The translations under genes were made by a program, and so were the position numbers. Below, piece after piece: positions 46,267 to 55,730 of a stretch of DNA of 64,000 bases. The stretch's first letter is position 1. The number at the start of each line of letters is the position of its first letter. Location of the stretch: NCBI RefSeq assembly GCF_000758525.1, contig NZ_CP009241.1:3906001-3970000 (forward strand). The letters run 5' to 3'. Under the pieces are notes generated by a model. The model did not search any database, was not told the origin of the DNA, and worked only from the letters and a program-made list of their open reading frames with translations. The stretch comes from Paenibacillus sp. FSL H7-0357 (lineage in GTDB: Bacteria > Bacillota > Bacilli > Paenibacillales > Paenibacillaceae).

Positions 46267-48312
46267 GTGGAGATCCATTACCGCTTAGGCATAGATATTG
46301 GCGGAACCTTTACGGATGCCATTGTTACAGACGGGCAGGGCCAGATTGTCGCGGCGCTCAAAATACCCTCGATAGCTGATGCTCCCGAACAGGCGATATT
46401 CCAGGCATTAGACCAGCTGCAGTCGAAGGGAGTGGACACACGCAAAATTGAACTCTTCGTGCATGGCACTACGCTTGGCGTAAACACGCTGATCGAACGC
46501 AGTGGTGCAGTTACCGGGCTGCTCGTGACCAAGGGTTTCCGGGATGTACTCGAAATACGCCGCTTACGGCTTGAGAATACAACTAACCTCTATGGGGATA
46601 AAGCGCTGCCGCTTGTCCCGCGCCAGCTTGTAAAAGAAATCGATGAACGTCAGCTCGCAGACAGCAGAGTGCTCACCCCGCTGGACCCGCACCAACTGCT
46701 CCAGGCAGTGGATGAATTGGTGCAGGAGGGGGTTACGGCACTAGCCATCAGCTTCCTGCATTCTTATGCCAATGCCGGGCATGAGCAATTGGCCGAACAG
46801 CTGATCCGTGAGTGTTATCCGCAACTGCTCATCTGTAGAAGCAGTGCAATCTGGCCGCAGCAGCGAGAGTTCGAGCGGACGCTGGCCACGGTGATGAATG
46901 CTTATGTAGGCGAACGGATGGGGTCTTATTTCAAGCGTCTGCAAGAAGGAATCGGACCCTATGGCGTATCGGCGACGCTGCTGTCCACCATGTCAAACGG
47001 TGGTATGATGACCGCTGCCCGCGCTGCGGCCGAGCCAGTAAGGACGCTCCTGTCCGGTCCTGCCTCGGGTGTGATTGGCGCAACCTTTATCGCGGAGCAG
47101 GCAGGTATTAACCAGGTCGTTACCTTCGACATGGGCGGGACAAGCGTAGATGTCGCCTTAATTGACAAGGAGCCTACCTACTCCACAGAGAATCAGGTGG
47201 GCGATTTCCCGGTTATCATTCCTGCGGTAGATGTGACCGCCATCGGAGCGGGCGGAGGCTCGATCGCCTGGGTTGATTCGGTCGGGGTATTGAAGGTAGG
47301 GCCGCGCAGTGCAGGCGCCAAGCCGGGCCCGGCGTGCTACAACCGCGGCGGCAAGCAGGCGACAACCACTGATGCCTATTTGCATTTGGGCATTCTGCAG
47401 GCAGACCGTTTTCTCGGCGGCCAGATGCAGCTGTTCCCTGAACTGGCTGAACAGGCGCTTACGATTTTGGGTGACCAGCTCGGGCTGACTGCCAAGCAGA
47501 CGGCGCAGGCCATTCTGGATGTGGCCACCGCGAATATGTATGCCCAATTCTCACCGCTGATGGCGCGAAAAGGAGTCGATCCCCGTGACTTCACTCTGCT
47601 TGCCTATGGGGGCGCGGGCCCGATGCATGCTTTTCTGATGACGCGTGAAGTTGGCATCCGCCGGGTGTTGATTCCACCTTCTCCTGGAACGCTTTGTGCT
47701 CTGGGCTGTACGGTTGCCAATTTGCGCAACGACTTTGTCTTCACACTTCACAAGCGCAGCCGTGGACTGGATGCCGGAGAACTTCAGACACATTTTTATT
47801 CGCTTGAGCAGCAAGGACGCCGCTGGATCGAGGATGAGGCCAAGGGGGGAGTAACTCTGGGCGGTACATACGTCATTTACAGCGCGGATATGCGATATGA
47901 AGGACAGGCATTTGATCTGGAGGTTACTCTCTCAGATTCTGATATTTCTGATCCTGAAGAAGCGGAGATTAAATTCCACCGCAAATATGAATCCGTCTTC
48001 GGAATCAGCCAGCCGGAGGCGGAAGTCATGTTCGTCAATCTGCGGGCAAGTATCGTCGGGCTTCTGCCAAGTAAGATTAGGGCAGCTTCTCCGCAGGTAG
48101 CAGGCAGTGGAAAACCTGTGGAGTCCCGGGGAATCACGTTTGACGGATTGGATTACCAGGCTAAGGTGCTTAATCGGGAGCATCTGAACACAGATACAAG
48201 AATCTCCGGTCCGGCTATCCTTGAGGAATATGATACGACGGTGTTTGTACCTCCCGGCTACACAATACACAGAGATGCTAACGGAAATATTATCGGGGAG
48301 GCAGATCTATGA
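46267..48312 (+). CDS. hyuA: Hydantoinase/oxoprolinase subunit A
   Basis: About 681 residues. The GTG at 46267 has AAGGAG 9 nt upstream; the TTG at 46246 lies before it. The actin-like ATPase fold is clear: phosphate 1 motif RLGIDIGGTFTDAIV at the N-terminus, HGTTLGVNTLIER near residue 70, TFDMGGTSVDVAL near 285 and GGAGPMHAF near 455. This family hydrolyses ATP to open cyclic amides such as N-methylhydantoin or 5-oxoproline, together with subunit B, whose gene overlaps the stop by 4 nt. Substrate unresolved. Confidence 0.92.
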   Translation: MEIHYRLGIDIGGTFTDAIVTDGQGQIVAALKIPSIADAPEQAIFQALDQLQSKGVDTRKIELFVHGTTLGVNTLIERSGAVTGLLVTKGFRDVLEIRRLRLENTTNLYGDKALPLVPRQLVKEIDERQLADSRVLTPLDPHQLLQAVDELVQEGVTALAISFLHSYANAGHEQLAEQLIRECYPQLLICRSSAIWPQQREFERTLATVMNAYVGERMGSYFKRLQEGIGPYGVSATLLSTMSNGGMMTAARAAAEPVRTLLSGPASGVIGATFIAEQAGINQVVTFDMGGTSVDVALIDKEPTYSTENQVGDFPVIIPAVDVTAIGAGGGSIAWVDSVGVLKVGPRSAGAKPGPACYNRGGKQATTTDAYLHLGILQADRFLGGQMQLFPELAEQALTILGDQLGLTAKQTAQAILDVATANMYAQFSPLMARKGVDPRDFTLLAYGGAGPMHAFLMTREVGIRRVLIPPSPGTLCALGCTVANLRNDFVFTLHKRSRGLDAGELQTHFYSLEQQGRRWIEDEAKGGVTLGGTYVIYSADMRYEGQAFDLEVTLSDSDISDPEEAEIKFHRKYESVFGISQPEAEVMFVNLRASIVGLLPSKIRAASPQVAGSGKPVESRGITFDGLDYQAKVLNREHLNTDTRISGPAILEEYDTTVFVPPGYTIHRDANGNIIGEADL

Positions 48313-50288
48313 TTACGGATAAAGTCTTCCTCGAAATCTTCAACAACCGGATTCAGGCAGCAGTAGAGGAAATGGCCAACGTCGTCCTGCGCACCGGCTT
48401 TACCGCCTTTGTCAAAGAAACGGGTGATTTCGGCACCTACCTGTTATCGCCGGAAGGCGAGACGTTCGGCTCTCCGCTGAATACGGGATACAACCTCTCC
48501 CTGGGAATTCCTGCGGCTACCGCCATCAAGGCAATACACCAGTGGCAGGAAGGTGACATAGTCATCTGCAACGACCCCTATACCACTGGGGGGATGGTGA
48601 CCCATCTGCCGGATATTCACCTGATTAAGCCTTATTTCCATGACGGCAGGATCATTGCTTTTGGACTTTGCTTCGTACATTCTTCGGATGTCGGCGGAAA
48701 GGTTCCGGGCAGCGTATCGCCAAGCGCTTATGACATACATATGGAGGGCATCCGGATTGCGCCGGTCAAGCTGTATGAGGCTGGCTGTATGAATGAGCAG
48801 GTGCTCCGGCTGCTGCTGGACAACAGCCGGATCCCCGAGCAGAATCTTGGCGATCTCAAGGCGCTTATGGCTGCGCTGAACAGAGGGGAGCAGCGGCTGA
48901 AGGAACTCATCGGCAGATATGGGGCGGAGCAGGTGGAGCAAGGCATTGAGAATCTTCTGGAGTATGCGGAGCTTAAAGCCCGGGCGATCATTCAGGATAT
49001 CCCCGACGGCTCCTATGACTTCTGGGACTATCTGGAGAAGGGGCCCGGCGGCTATCCGATCCGGCTGCGCTGCCGCATGACAATTACCGGCACGGATATC
49101 TATCTGGACTTTAGCGGAACCGACCCGCAGGTTAGAGCTTCGTTTAATATTCCGACGCATAACCAGCAAGGGCACTATATGCTTGTGCCGGCGTTGATCC
49201 GCTACTTCCGGACACTGGATCCGGCGATTCCATGGAATTCCGGGATGGTGCGGATGGTGCGCAACTACGCGCCTCCGGCATCGGTGCTCAATCCGGAACC
49301 GATGGCGGCGGTAGGTGCGCGAGCGGCGACCTTTATCCGGGTGATGGATGTCATTACAGGGGCGCTGAGCCAGGCGCAGAGCAGCAAGGTGCCGGCTGCT
49401 GGAGCAGGTCAAGCCTGCATTGTGATGATGGCAATGACCGATGCTTCCGATGGCAAGAGCAAAGTTGGTGTAATTCAGCCGATCTGTGGCGGATCAGGGG
49501 CAAGACCGATGAAGGACGGGATTGACGGGATGGATTTCGCCGTAGGCCATTTGCGGAATATTCCGGCTGAAACGGTTGAGGCGGAGATGCCTGTACTGAT
49601 TGAACGTTACGGTTTAAGAGCGGATTCAGCCGGAGCCGGCAAATTCAGAGGCGGCAGTGGCATTGACCTGCGCGTCAGGATTCTCAGTCCGGATACCGTG
49701 ATGACCGCAAGAAATATGGAACGGATGGAATTCCAGCCCTGGGGCCGCTTGGGAGGTGGTGTAGGTAATCATGGAGAAGCGATATTTAATGAAGGCCGGC
49801 CAGATGAACGCAACCTTGGCCGGATTGATGAGCTTTTGCTACAACCGGGAGATACCGTGACTTTTCTGTCCCAGGGCGGCGGCGGATATGGAAATCCTTA
49901 TGAACGGGACCCTGCATTCGTACGGAATGATGTGCAGAAAGGACTTTTGTCGGAAGATCAGGCGCGTGAACAATACGGCGTAGTGCTAAATTCAAATGGC
50001 AAAACCTTTGATGAAGCATCCACTAAGCTGCTGCGTAATGGACGCAGTAAGAATCGGGAAGCTTTCAGCTTCGGGGGAGCCAGGACTGCGTTTGAAACGG
50101 TCTGGACAGATAAAATGCAGCTCGCCGTGAACGCTGCTCTGAGCAGCTATCCGCTGGCACTTCGGGATTATTTGAAGAGACAGACGATGGCAGAAGCTGA
50201 GTCCAGAGTTGCTGCGGGGCATCCAGTTTCGGCTTCAGCAATACCAGAGATCATGGAAGAATTGCGCAGGGGAATAGGGCTGCGCTGA
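48309..50288 (+). CDS. hyuB: Hydantoinase/oxoprolinase subunit B
   Basis: 659 residues; ATG 48309 overlaps the hyuA stop and has GGGGAGG upstream. The N-terminal FLEIFNNRIQAAVEEMANVVLRTGFTAFVKE-type start, the metal-site-like ICNDPYTTGGMVTHLPDIHL near residue 85, SAGAGKFRGGSGI near 440 and the family-defining QGGGGYGNP near 525 are all present. It forms the catalytic heteromer with HyuA. The gene lies 72 nt before a Pot-type binding protein gene, suggesting uptake and hydrolysis of one compound. Confidence 0.92.
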   Translation: MITDKVFLEIFNNRIQAAVEEMANVVLRTGFTAFVKETGDFGTYLLSPEGETFGSPLNTGYNLSLGIPAATAIKAIHQWQEGDIVICNDPYTTGGMVTHLPDIHLIKPYFHDGRIIAFGLCFVHSSDVGGKVPGSVSPSAYDIHMEGIRIAPVKLYEAGCMNEQVLRLLLDNSRIPEQNLGDLKALMAALNRGEQRLKELIGRYGAEQVEQGIENLLEYAELKARAIIQDIPDGSYDFWDYLEKGPGGYPIRLRCRMTITGTDIYLDFSGTDPQVRASFNIPTHNQQGHYMLVPALIRYFRTLDPAIPWNSGMVRMVRNYAPPASVLNPEPMAAVGARAATFIRVMDVITGALSQAQSSKVPAAGAGQACIVMMAMTDASDGKSKVGVIQPICGGSGARPMKDGIDGMDFAVGHLRNIPAETVEAEMPVLIERYGLRADSAGAGKFRGGSGIDLRVRILSPDTVMTARNMERMEFQPWGRLGGGVGNHGEAIFNEGRPDERNLGRIDELLLQPGDTVTFLSQGGGGYGNPYERDPAFVRNDVQKGLLSEDQAREQYGVVLNSNGKTFDEASTKLLRNGRSKNREAFSFGGARTAFETVWTDKMQLAVNAALSSYPLALRDYLKRQTMAEAESRVAAGHPVSASAIPEIMEELRRGIGLR

Positions 50289-50360
50289 TGACAACAGCGG
50301 CTATGACCGGAAGGCGACAAAATTAGGAATTATATTAAATAACCTGAAGGAGAGAACCGA

Positions 50361-51530
50361 ATGAGTACTCAAAAACCTAAACGCTCTTATATCTTACCGG
50401 CAATGTCGCTTGCCATGATTGTGGCACTGTCAGCTTGTGGAGGGGGAAGCAACGCGAATAATGCTACTGGAAACAATGTTGCTAAAAACAATGCTGCCGG
50501 GAAGTCGGAAGATTCGACAGCAGCCGGCAGTGGTGAAAAGGTCAAGCTGACCATGTTTATCTGGGCCGGCTCCAATCAGGATGTGGTTCCTAAGGAAGTC
50601 GTAGCAGAGTATGTAAAGAACCATCCGAACGTTGAGGTGACCTTCGAAGAATCCTCCAATGCTGTAATGTATCCGAAGATGCTGGCAGGCAAGCAGGCTG
50701 ATCCGAACAATCCGATTGTAAACTTCGGTTATTTCAACGCAGATGCTTCAGCCAAAGGCATCAATGACGATATGTGGGAGCCGCTTGACCCGGCCATAGT
50801 CACCCATATGAAGGACATTCCCGAAGCCTTCCATACCGCTGATAACAAGGGCATCGTCTGGGGCGTGTCGAGCTTTGCGCTGGTCTACAACAAAGATCTG
50901 GTAAAAACACCGCCGACAAGCTGGAACGACCTGTGGGGAAACGAAGAGTTCAAAGGAAAAACTGCATTGTGGGATTACATGTTCTATTCTTATCTGTCCC
51001 CGCTTCTGGCTGTAAAAGGGGAAGAACTCGGCGCATCCTACGAGAATCCAGAGCCGGCCTTCCAGTTCTGGGCGGATAACAGCGAGCAGATCGGCACACT
51101 GGTTACCTCGAACGACCAGCTTAAGGGTCTGCTCGATTCGGGCGACGCCCTGATTGCTCCGTTCAGCTCACAAGTAGCACAGACTTGGATCGACGGCGGC
51201 TCGCCGCTGGCCGTAGCTTATCCTAAGGAAGGTGCGATTTCCTTCCCTTACTCGCTGCAGGTTGTCAAAGGTTCTACGCCGGAGCAGGCAAAAGTGGCCA
51301 ACGAGATCATTAATGAGCTGCTTAGCGCAGATGCGCTGTCCCGTTACGCCGAGGCGACAGGTACTCCAGTGACAAGCACGGCAGCAGTCATCCCGGATAA
51401 ATATAAGGATGATCCATCCTTCTCCGTTGAGGAGCAGAGTAAGGGAATGAATCCGGACTGGGATACGCTGGCCAAGAACAGCTCCGCCTGGAAGGAACTG
51501 TGGGACCGTCTGGTCAAAACAAAATTATAA
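50361..51530 (+). CDS. ABC transporter substrate-binding lipoprotein, PotD/spermidine-putrescine type
   Basis: 389 residues; ATG 50361 with AAGGAGAG upstream. Signal peptide and lipobox LSAC near residue 26, then an Asn/Ala-rich linker. The mature protein resembles the PotD/AfuA group (KLTMFIWAGSNQDVVPKEVV; VWGVSSFALVYNKDLVKTPPTSWNDLW). Such proteins carry polyamines, opines, thiamine precursors or phosphonates. In this context the ligand is probably the cyclic or modified amino compound opened by HyuAB. Confidence 0.9.
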   Translation: MSTQKPKRSYILPAMSLAMIVALSACGGGSNANNATGNNVAKNNAAGKSEDSTAAGSGEKVKLTMFIWAGSNQDVVPKEVVAEYVKNHPNVEVTFEESSNAVMYPKMLAGKQADPNNPIVNFGYFNADASAKGINDDMWEPLDPAIVTHMKDIPEAFHTADNKGIVWGVSSFALVYNKDLVKTPPTSWNDLWGNEEFKGKTALWDYMFYSYLSPLLAVKGEELGASYENPEPAFQFWADNSEQIGTLVTSNDQLKGLLDSGDALIAPFSSQVAQTWIDGGSPLAVAYPKEGAISFPYSLQVVKGSTPEQAKVANEIINELLSADALSRYAEATGTPVTSTAAVIPDKYKDDPSFSVEEQSKGMNPDWDTLAKNSSAWKELWDRLVKTKL

Positions 51531-51572
51531 ACCGGCTGCTGGCAGCAACCGAAGAGATGGGAGTTGGGGACA

Positions 51573-52700
51573 ATGAGTGACGGAGTGGGGCCGATTGCAA
51601 TCGAGACGCGAAAAGTGAGCAAGTCTTATGCGGGAAATACGGCCGTTAATCAGGTGTCGCTACAGGTGAAACGGGGAGAATTCGTCTCTCTGCTCGGGCC
51701 CAGCGGCTGTGGGAAAACCACGCTGCTCCGGCTTCTCGGCGGCCTGGAGCAGCCTGATGAGGGGACTGTGCTGCTGTCGGGACAAGATGTCTCGGGGATC
51801 CCGGCCTATGGACGGAATACGAACATGATTTTTCAGCAACTGGCGCTGTTCCCCCATATGGATGTCTACAATAACATCGCTTACGGCTTGAAAGTCAGAA
51901 ATACCCCGAAGCACGAAATCAAACAGCGAGTACAGGAGATGCTGGAACTGGTGCAGCTTGGCGACTACAGCCAACGCGCCGTCTCCCAGCTATCCGGCGG
52001 ACAGGCGCAGCGCGTTGCCATTGCCCGCGCCTTAATTAACAAGCCGGAGGTGCTGCTGCTGGACGAACCGCTGTCAGCACTGGATTTGCAGCTGCGGCTG
52101 GATATGCAGCGTGAACTGAAAAGGATACAACGTGAATTCGGGGGCACGTTTATCTTCGTTACCCATGATCAGCATGAGGCGATGAACATGTCTGACCGCA
52201 TCGGTGTCATGCGGGGCGGCAAGCTGCTTCAATATGCAACACCTGATGAAATCTACGAACGGCCCGTGGACAGCTTTGTTGCCAAGTTTATCGGTGACAC
52301 CAACCTGCTTCGGGTGAAGGTACTTGGTGCGGAAGAAGGCCGGGTCTGGGTTCAAGCCGGCGGCTTGAAGCTTGCCGTGCGCCCGCCGGAAGACCAGCCC
52401 CCGCTCCCTGCGGGGAGTACGGGTTCACTCTCCGTCCGTTACGAGTATCTCCGAATCGGAGAAGCAGCAAGTGGCTGCGACAACCGGCTGGAAGGAAGAG
52501 TGACCGAATGTGCATATGGCGGTGCAAGCATCAAGTATACGCTGGATATGGGTGGCCATATCCAGCTGCATGCCAGCACTCTGTATCAGCGGGGAGATGC
52601 CCGGTATGCTCCGGGCGACTCGCTGCAAATCGGATTCAATCCCGAAGACGGTCTGCTCCTGCCCGTTGATGGACCTCCTCAAAGAGTAGGTTCCTTATGA
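51573..52700 (+). CDS. ABC transporter ATPase, PotA type
   Basis: About 375 residues. The ATG at 51573 follows GGGAG with 9 nt spacing. Walker A GPSGCGKTTLLR near residue 45, Q-loop, signature QLSGGQAQRVAIARAL near 140, Walker B VLLLDEPLSALD and the switch His in FVTHDQHEAM are present. A C-terminal TOBE domain (about 285-370) is typical of PotA/FbpC proteins. Its stop overlaps the permease start by 4 nt. It powers the importer encoded here. Confidence 0.95.
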   Translation: MSDGVGPIAIETRKVSKSYAGNTAVNQVSLQVKRGEFVSLLGPSGCGKTTLLRLLGGLEQPDEGTVLLSGQDVSGIPAYGRNTNMIFQQLALFPHMDVYNNIAYGLKVRNTPKHEIKQRVQEMLELVQLGDYSQRAVSQLSGGQAQRVAIARALINKPEVLLLDEPLSALDLQLRLDMQRELKRIQREFGGTFIFVTHDQHEAMNMSDRIGVMRGGKLLQYATPDEIYERPVDSFVAKFIGDTNLLRVKVLGAEEGRVWVQAGGLKLAVRPPEDQPPLPAGSTGSLSVRYEYLRIGEAASGCDNRLEGRVTECAYGGASIKYTLDMGGHIQLHASTLYQRGDARYAPGDSLQIGFNPEDGLLLPVDGPPQRVGSL

Positions 52701-53614
52701 TGAAAGCTACCGGCAAGCTCGTGGGGCTGTTCTCTCCGGGGAACCGAACCTGGGCGGCTCAGCTGCTGCTGCTGTTGCCTGCGCTTGCCTTGATGGGCAT
52801 CGTGTATCTAGGTGGACTGCTGATCTTCGGCCGGTACAGTTTTGACCTCTACGAGAATGGGAGGCTGATCCGGGACTGGAATCTCGATTCCTACCGTTCT
52901 TTCCTGGGAGACCCCTATTATTGGACCTTGATAGGTACCACCTTTCGAGTCGCCGCCAAGGTAACTTTATGGAGTCTGCTGCTTGCCTATCCGCTAGCCT
53001 ACTGTATTGCCGGCCTGAAAAGGCCAGGCATACAACAGTTCTTCTTGCTGCTAACGTTTCTTCCGCTTCTCGTCAGTGCTGTTGTCAGATCGTATGGATG
53101 GCAGCTGCTGTTGTCTAAGCAGGGTTTTATGAACTGGTTGTTCATAAAGATGGGACTGACGGATAGCGGATTTGAGATGATGTATAACGAGACCGGGGTT
53201 ATCGTTGCGCTTGTACATATCTTTCTGCCGTTTATGGTGTTCCCGATCTTGAATGTGCTTACCCAAACCGATGATTCACTGAAAGCGGCAGCCCATGATC
53301 TGGGCGCAGGCAAATGGCGTACGTTTTTAACCATTACACTACCTTTGTCCGTGAGGGGCATTGCGAGCGGGGTGCAGATTGTCTTCACACTCTGCCTGAC
53401 CGCATTTACAACACCTCAGCTGATCGGAGGCGGGCGTGTCATGACGCTTCCGGTACTGATCTATCAGCGGACATTGGATACGAACTGGCCAATGGCGGCT
53501 GTGGCGAGCCTCTTTTTGTTTGCTTCATCAATCCTTGTATCCCTGATTGTGAACAAGGGAGCCGACCGGCTGATGTTCCGGCGTACCCGGACGGGAGTGC
53601 AGGCCCATGACTAA
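52697..53614 (+). CDS. ABC transporter permease, PotB type
   Basis: 305 residues, six hydrophobic segments; EAA-type loop LKAAAHDLGAGKWRTFLTITLPL near residue 200. It overlaps the ATPase gene by 4 nt and the next permease by 8 nt. Confidence 0.93.
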   Translation: MMKATGKLVGLFSPGNRTWAAQLLLLLPALALMGIVYLGGLLIFGRYSFDLYENGRLIRDWNLDSYRSFLGDPYYWTLIGTTFRVAAKVTLWSLLLAYPLAYCIAGLKRPGIQQFFLLLTFLPLLVSAVVRSYGWQLLLSKQGFMNWLFIKMGLTDSGFEMMYNETGVIVALVHIFLPFMVFPILNVLTQTDDSLKAAAHDLGAGKWRTFLTITLPLSVRGIASGVQIVFTLCLTAFTTPQLIGGGRVMTLPVLIYQRTLDTNWPMAAVASLFLFASSILVSLIVNKGADRLMFRRTRTGVQAHD

Positions 53615-54440
53615 AAAACCACGGGATTACAAATGGATTCTCTACGTATGCGCCGGCGCGGTCGGCCTATATCTGCTGCTGCCGTTGTTGATGATCCTGG
53701 TGACCTCAGTGAGCAGCGGAGCCTCCAGCAAGTTTCCGCCCGAGGGGCTGACGCTGGGATGGTACAGCCGTCTGGGTGAACAGAAGCAGTTTCTGGAAGC
53801 CTTCCGGAACAGTATGCTGTCTTCAGCGGGTGCAGTTCTGCTAGCGCTGGTTACTGGCACTATGGCTGCGCTGGCGATTGTCCATTATCCTTTTCCGGGC
53901 AGGGGACTTTTGCGCGCCTTTTTCATGTCGCCAATGGTAATGCCCAAGATTACATTAGGTGTGGCGTATCTGATCCTGTTCTCAAAGATGCACATCGCTG
54001 GCGGATTATTTGCCCTGATTCTGGGAGAGGCAGTCATCGTCCTGCCGTTTGTCCTGTCCATTGTTGGCAGCGCTCTCGCCAATCTCAATCCGGCACACCG
54101 CGAAGCTGCCGCCGATTTGGGGGCGGGACCGTTTCGCATTTTCTTTACGATCACATTGCCGCAGCTGCGGTTTTCGCTTTTTTTAGCTGGTTCGATTGCC
54201 TTTGTCTTCACCTTTGATCAGGTCGAGACGGCACTGCTTATTTTACGTCAGGGAAGTTACACCTTGCCTATACAGCTCTTCTTGTACATGGAAAAATGGC
54301 AGGATCCTACGGTCGCTGTCGTGTCCATGGTGCTTATCGCTTTTGCACTTGTTCTGTTTTTTGCAATCAAACTGCTCATCCGCTCCGCACCGGGTCTGGA
54401 AAAACTGCTCGGCAGCCGAACGAAGAAAAGGAGGTCTTGA
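53607..54440 (+). CDS. ABC transporter permease, PotC type
   Basis: 277 residues, six hydrophobic segments; EAA-type loop HREAAADLGAGPFRIFFTITLP near residue 175. It forms the channel together with the PotB-type protein and precedes the M24 hydrolase gene by 5 nt, so all are one transcript. Confidence 0.93.
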   Translation: MTKKPRDYKWILYVCAGAVGLYLLLPLLMILVTSVSSGASSKFPPEGLTLGWYSRLGEQKQFLEAFRNSMLSSAGAVLLALVTGTMAALAIVHYPFPGRGLLRAFFMSPMVMPKITLGVAYLILFSKMHIAGGLFALILGEAVIVLPFVLSIVGSALANLNPAHREAAADLGAGPFRIFFTITLPQLRFSLFLAGSIAFVFTFDQVETALLILRQGSYTLPIQLFLYMEKWQDPTVAVVSMVLIAFALVLFFAIKLLIRSAPGLEKLLGSRTKKRRS

Positions 54441-54445
54441 ACCTG

Positions 54446-55660
54446 ATGGACAAGCAAATCTCGAATCCTGTTTCCGGAGCCAACCGGCCGCGTGCCGCTG
54501 AACTTATGGCAACCAGAGGTCTGGCCGCTCTTGTGGCGACCACGCCGGAAAACATCAACTATATTCTTGGCTCGCAGCTGCGGGCCAGCAACTGGACGAT
54601 GCAAATTTATGCTGTACTGCCGCGTGAACCGGAAACCCGTCCCTGTGTCATTATCCCTACCAACCGGCTGGGTGTAATCGCGCAGCTGGGGATTACCGGA
54701 GCGGATTTATATGTGTATAGTGATTTTTTTGTGGAGGGGTCTGTCGAAGGCAAGCCATCCACTCCGGATATCGATCTTTTTTACGCTTTGCTGCAGAATA
54801 CGACAACCTATGTGGGTCCGATTGAGGCGTTGGAGGCGGCTCTTGAAGATCTTGGGCTTAAAGGACAAGCAGTAGGAGTGGACGAAATGAGGATCGCTCC
54901 GGATCTGCTTGCCAAATTTGCCGCAGGACTTCCCGGCGGACAGGCTGTAGCAGCCTACCAGCTGTTCCGCCAGATCCGGCAGATTAAGACCCCATTTGAA
55001 ATCGAACGTCTGCGGAAGTCTGCAGCTCTGAACGAGACGATTGAGCAGCAACTAATCGATCTGATCGCCGCGGGTGTGCACGAGAAGGATTTGGCCGACC
55101 ATTACCGGCTTGCCGTGATGAAAGCAGGGGGCACCCCCGCGATGACGGCAGTTGGTGCGGGTCCGCGCAGCGCACTGCCGCTGATTGAGAATTATTTCCG
55201 CGTCATCGAGCAGGGGGATCAGATCCGTTTTGATCTCTGTCTTCAGTTGGACGGATACTGGGGAGATACAGGACGGACTGTAGTGCTTGGAGAAGCCACA
55301 CCTTGGATGGAACAGCACTTTCATGCGGTGCGCAGCGGCTGGGAGCAGGCGCTTGAAATGATCCGCCCCGGCGTAAAAGCATCTGATGTTTTCCAGGCAG
55401 CCGTAGCCAGAGTTCAGAAGGAAGGCATTCCGCATTACCGGCGCCAGCATGTGGGGCATGCCATCGGCCTAGAATTGTACGATGATATAACTCTGTCGCC
55501 CGGAGATCACCGCATTCTGGAACAGGGGATGGTGCTGTGTGTGGAAGTTCCTTATTATGAACTGGGCGCAGGCGGATTTCAGATTGAAGATACGATCGTG
55601 GTGACAGCAGACGGCTACGAGTTCTTAACACAGATGGAACGAAAGCTGTTCCGCAAATAA
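54446..55660 (+). CDS. M24-family hydrolase (creatinase/Xaa-Pro dipeptidase type)
   Basis: About 404 residues from ATG 54446, with AAGGAGG 11 nt upstream. The N-terminal creatinase-like domain (1-160) is followed by the pita-bread catalytic domain. The expected metal ligands of the peptidase branch are visible: Asp in FDLCLQLDGYWGDTGR (two, near 269 and 280), His in QHVGHAIGLE near 345, Glu in CVEVPYYE near 375 and Glu in QIEDTIVV near 387. True creatinases lack some of these metal ligands, so a metal-dependent peptidase such as prolidase is more likely. It is part of the hyu/pot operon. Confidence 0.88.
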   Translation: MDKQISNPVSGANRPRAAELMATRGLAALVATTPENINYILGSQLRASNWTMQIYAVLPREPETRPCVIIPTNRLGVIAQLGITGADLYVYSDFFVEGSVEGKPSTPDIDLFYALLQNTTTYVGPIEALEAALEDLGLKGQAVGVDEMRIAPDLLAKFAAGLPGGQAVAAYQLFRQIRQIKTPFEIERLRKSAALNETIEQQLIDLIAAGVHEKDLADHYRLAVMKAGGTPAMTAVGAGPRSALPLIENYFRVIEQGDQIRFDLCLQLDGYWGDTGRTVVLGEATPWMEQHFHAVRSGWEQALEMIRPGVKASDVFQAAVARVQKEGIPHYRRQHVGHAIGLELYDDITLSPGDHRILEQGMVLCVEVPYYELGAGGFQIEDTIVVTADGYEFLTQMERKLFRK

Positions 55661-55730
55661 CAAGGAGGGTTCCGGTCACCCTGTCCTGTTCTGACAATCG
55701 GAGTTTCTCCAGAAAAGAAAGTAGGGAGCA

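Noticed and set aside
54446..55660. True creatinase assignment for the M24 protein
   Set aside because: The metal ligands Asp, Asp, His, Glu, Glu typical of metallopeptidases are all visible, whereas creatinase is metal-independent.
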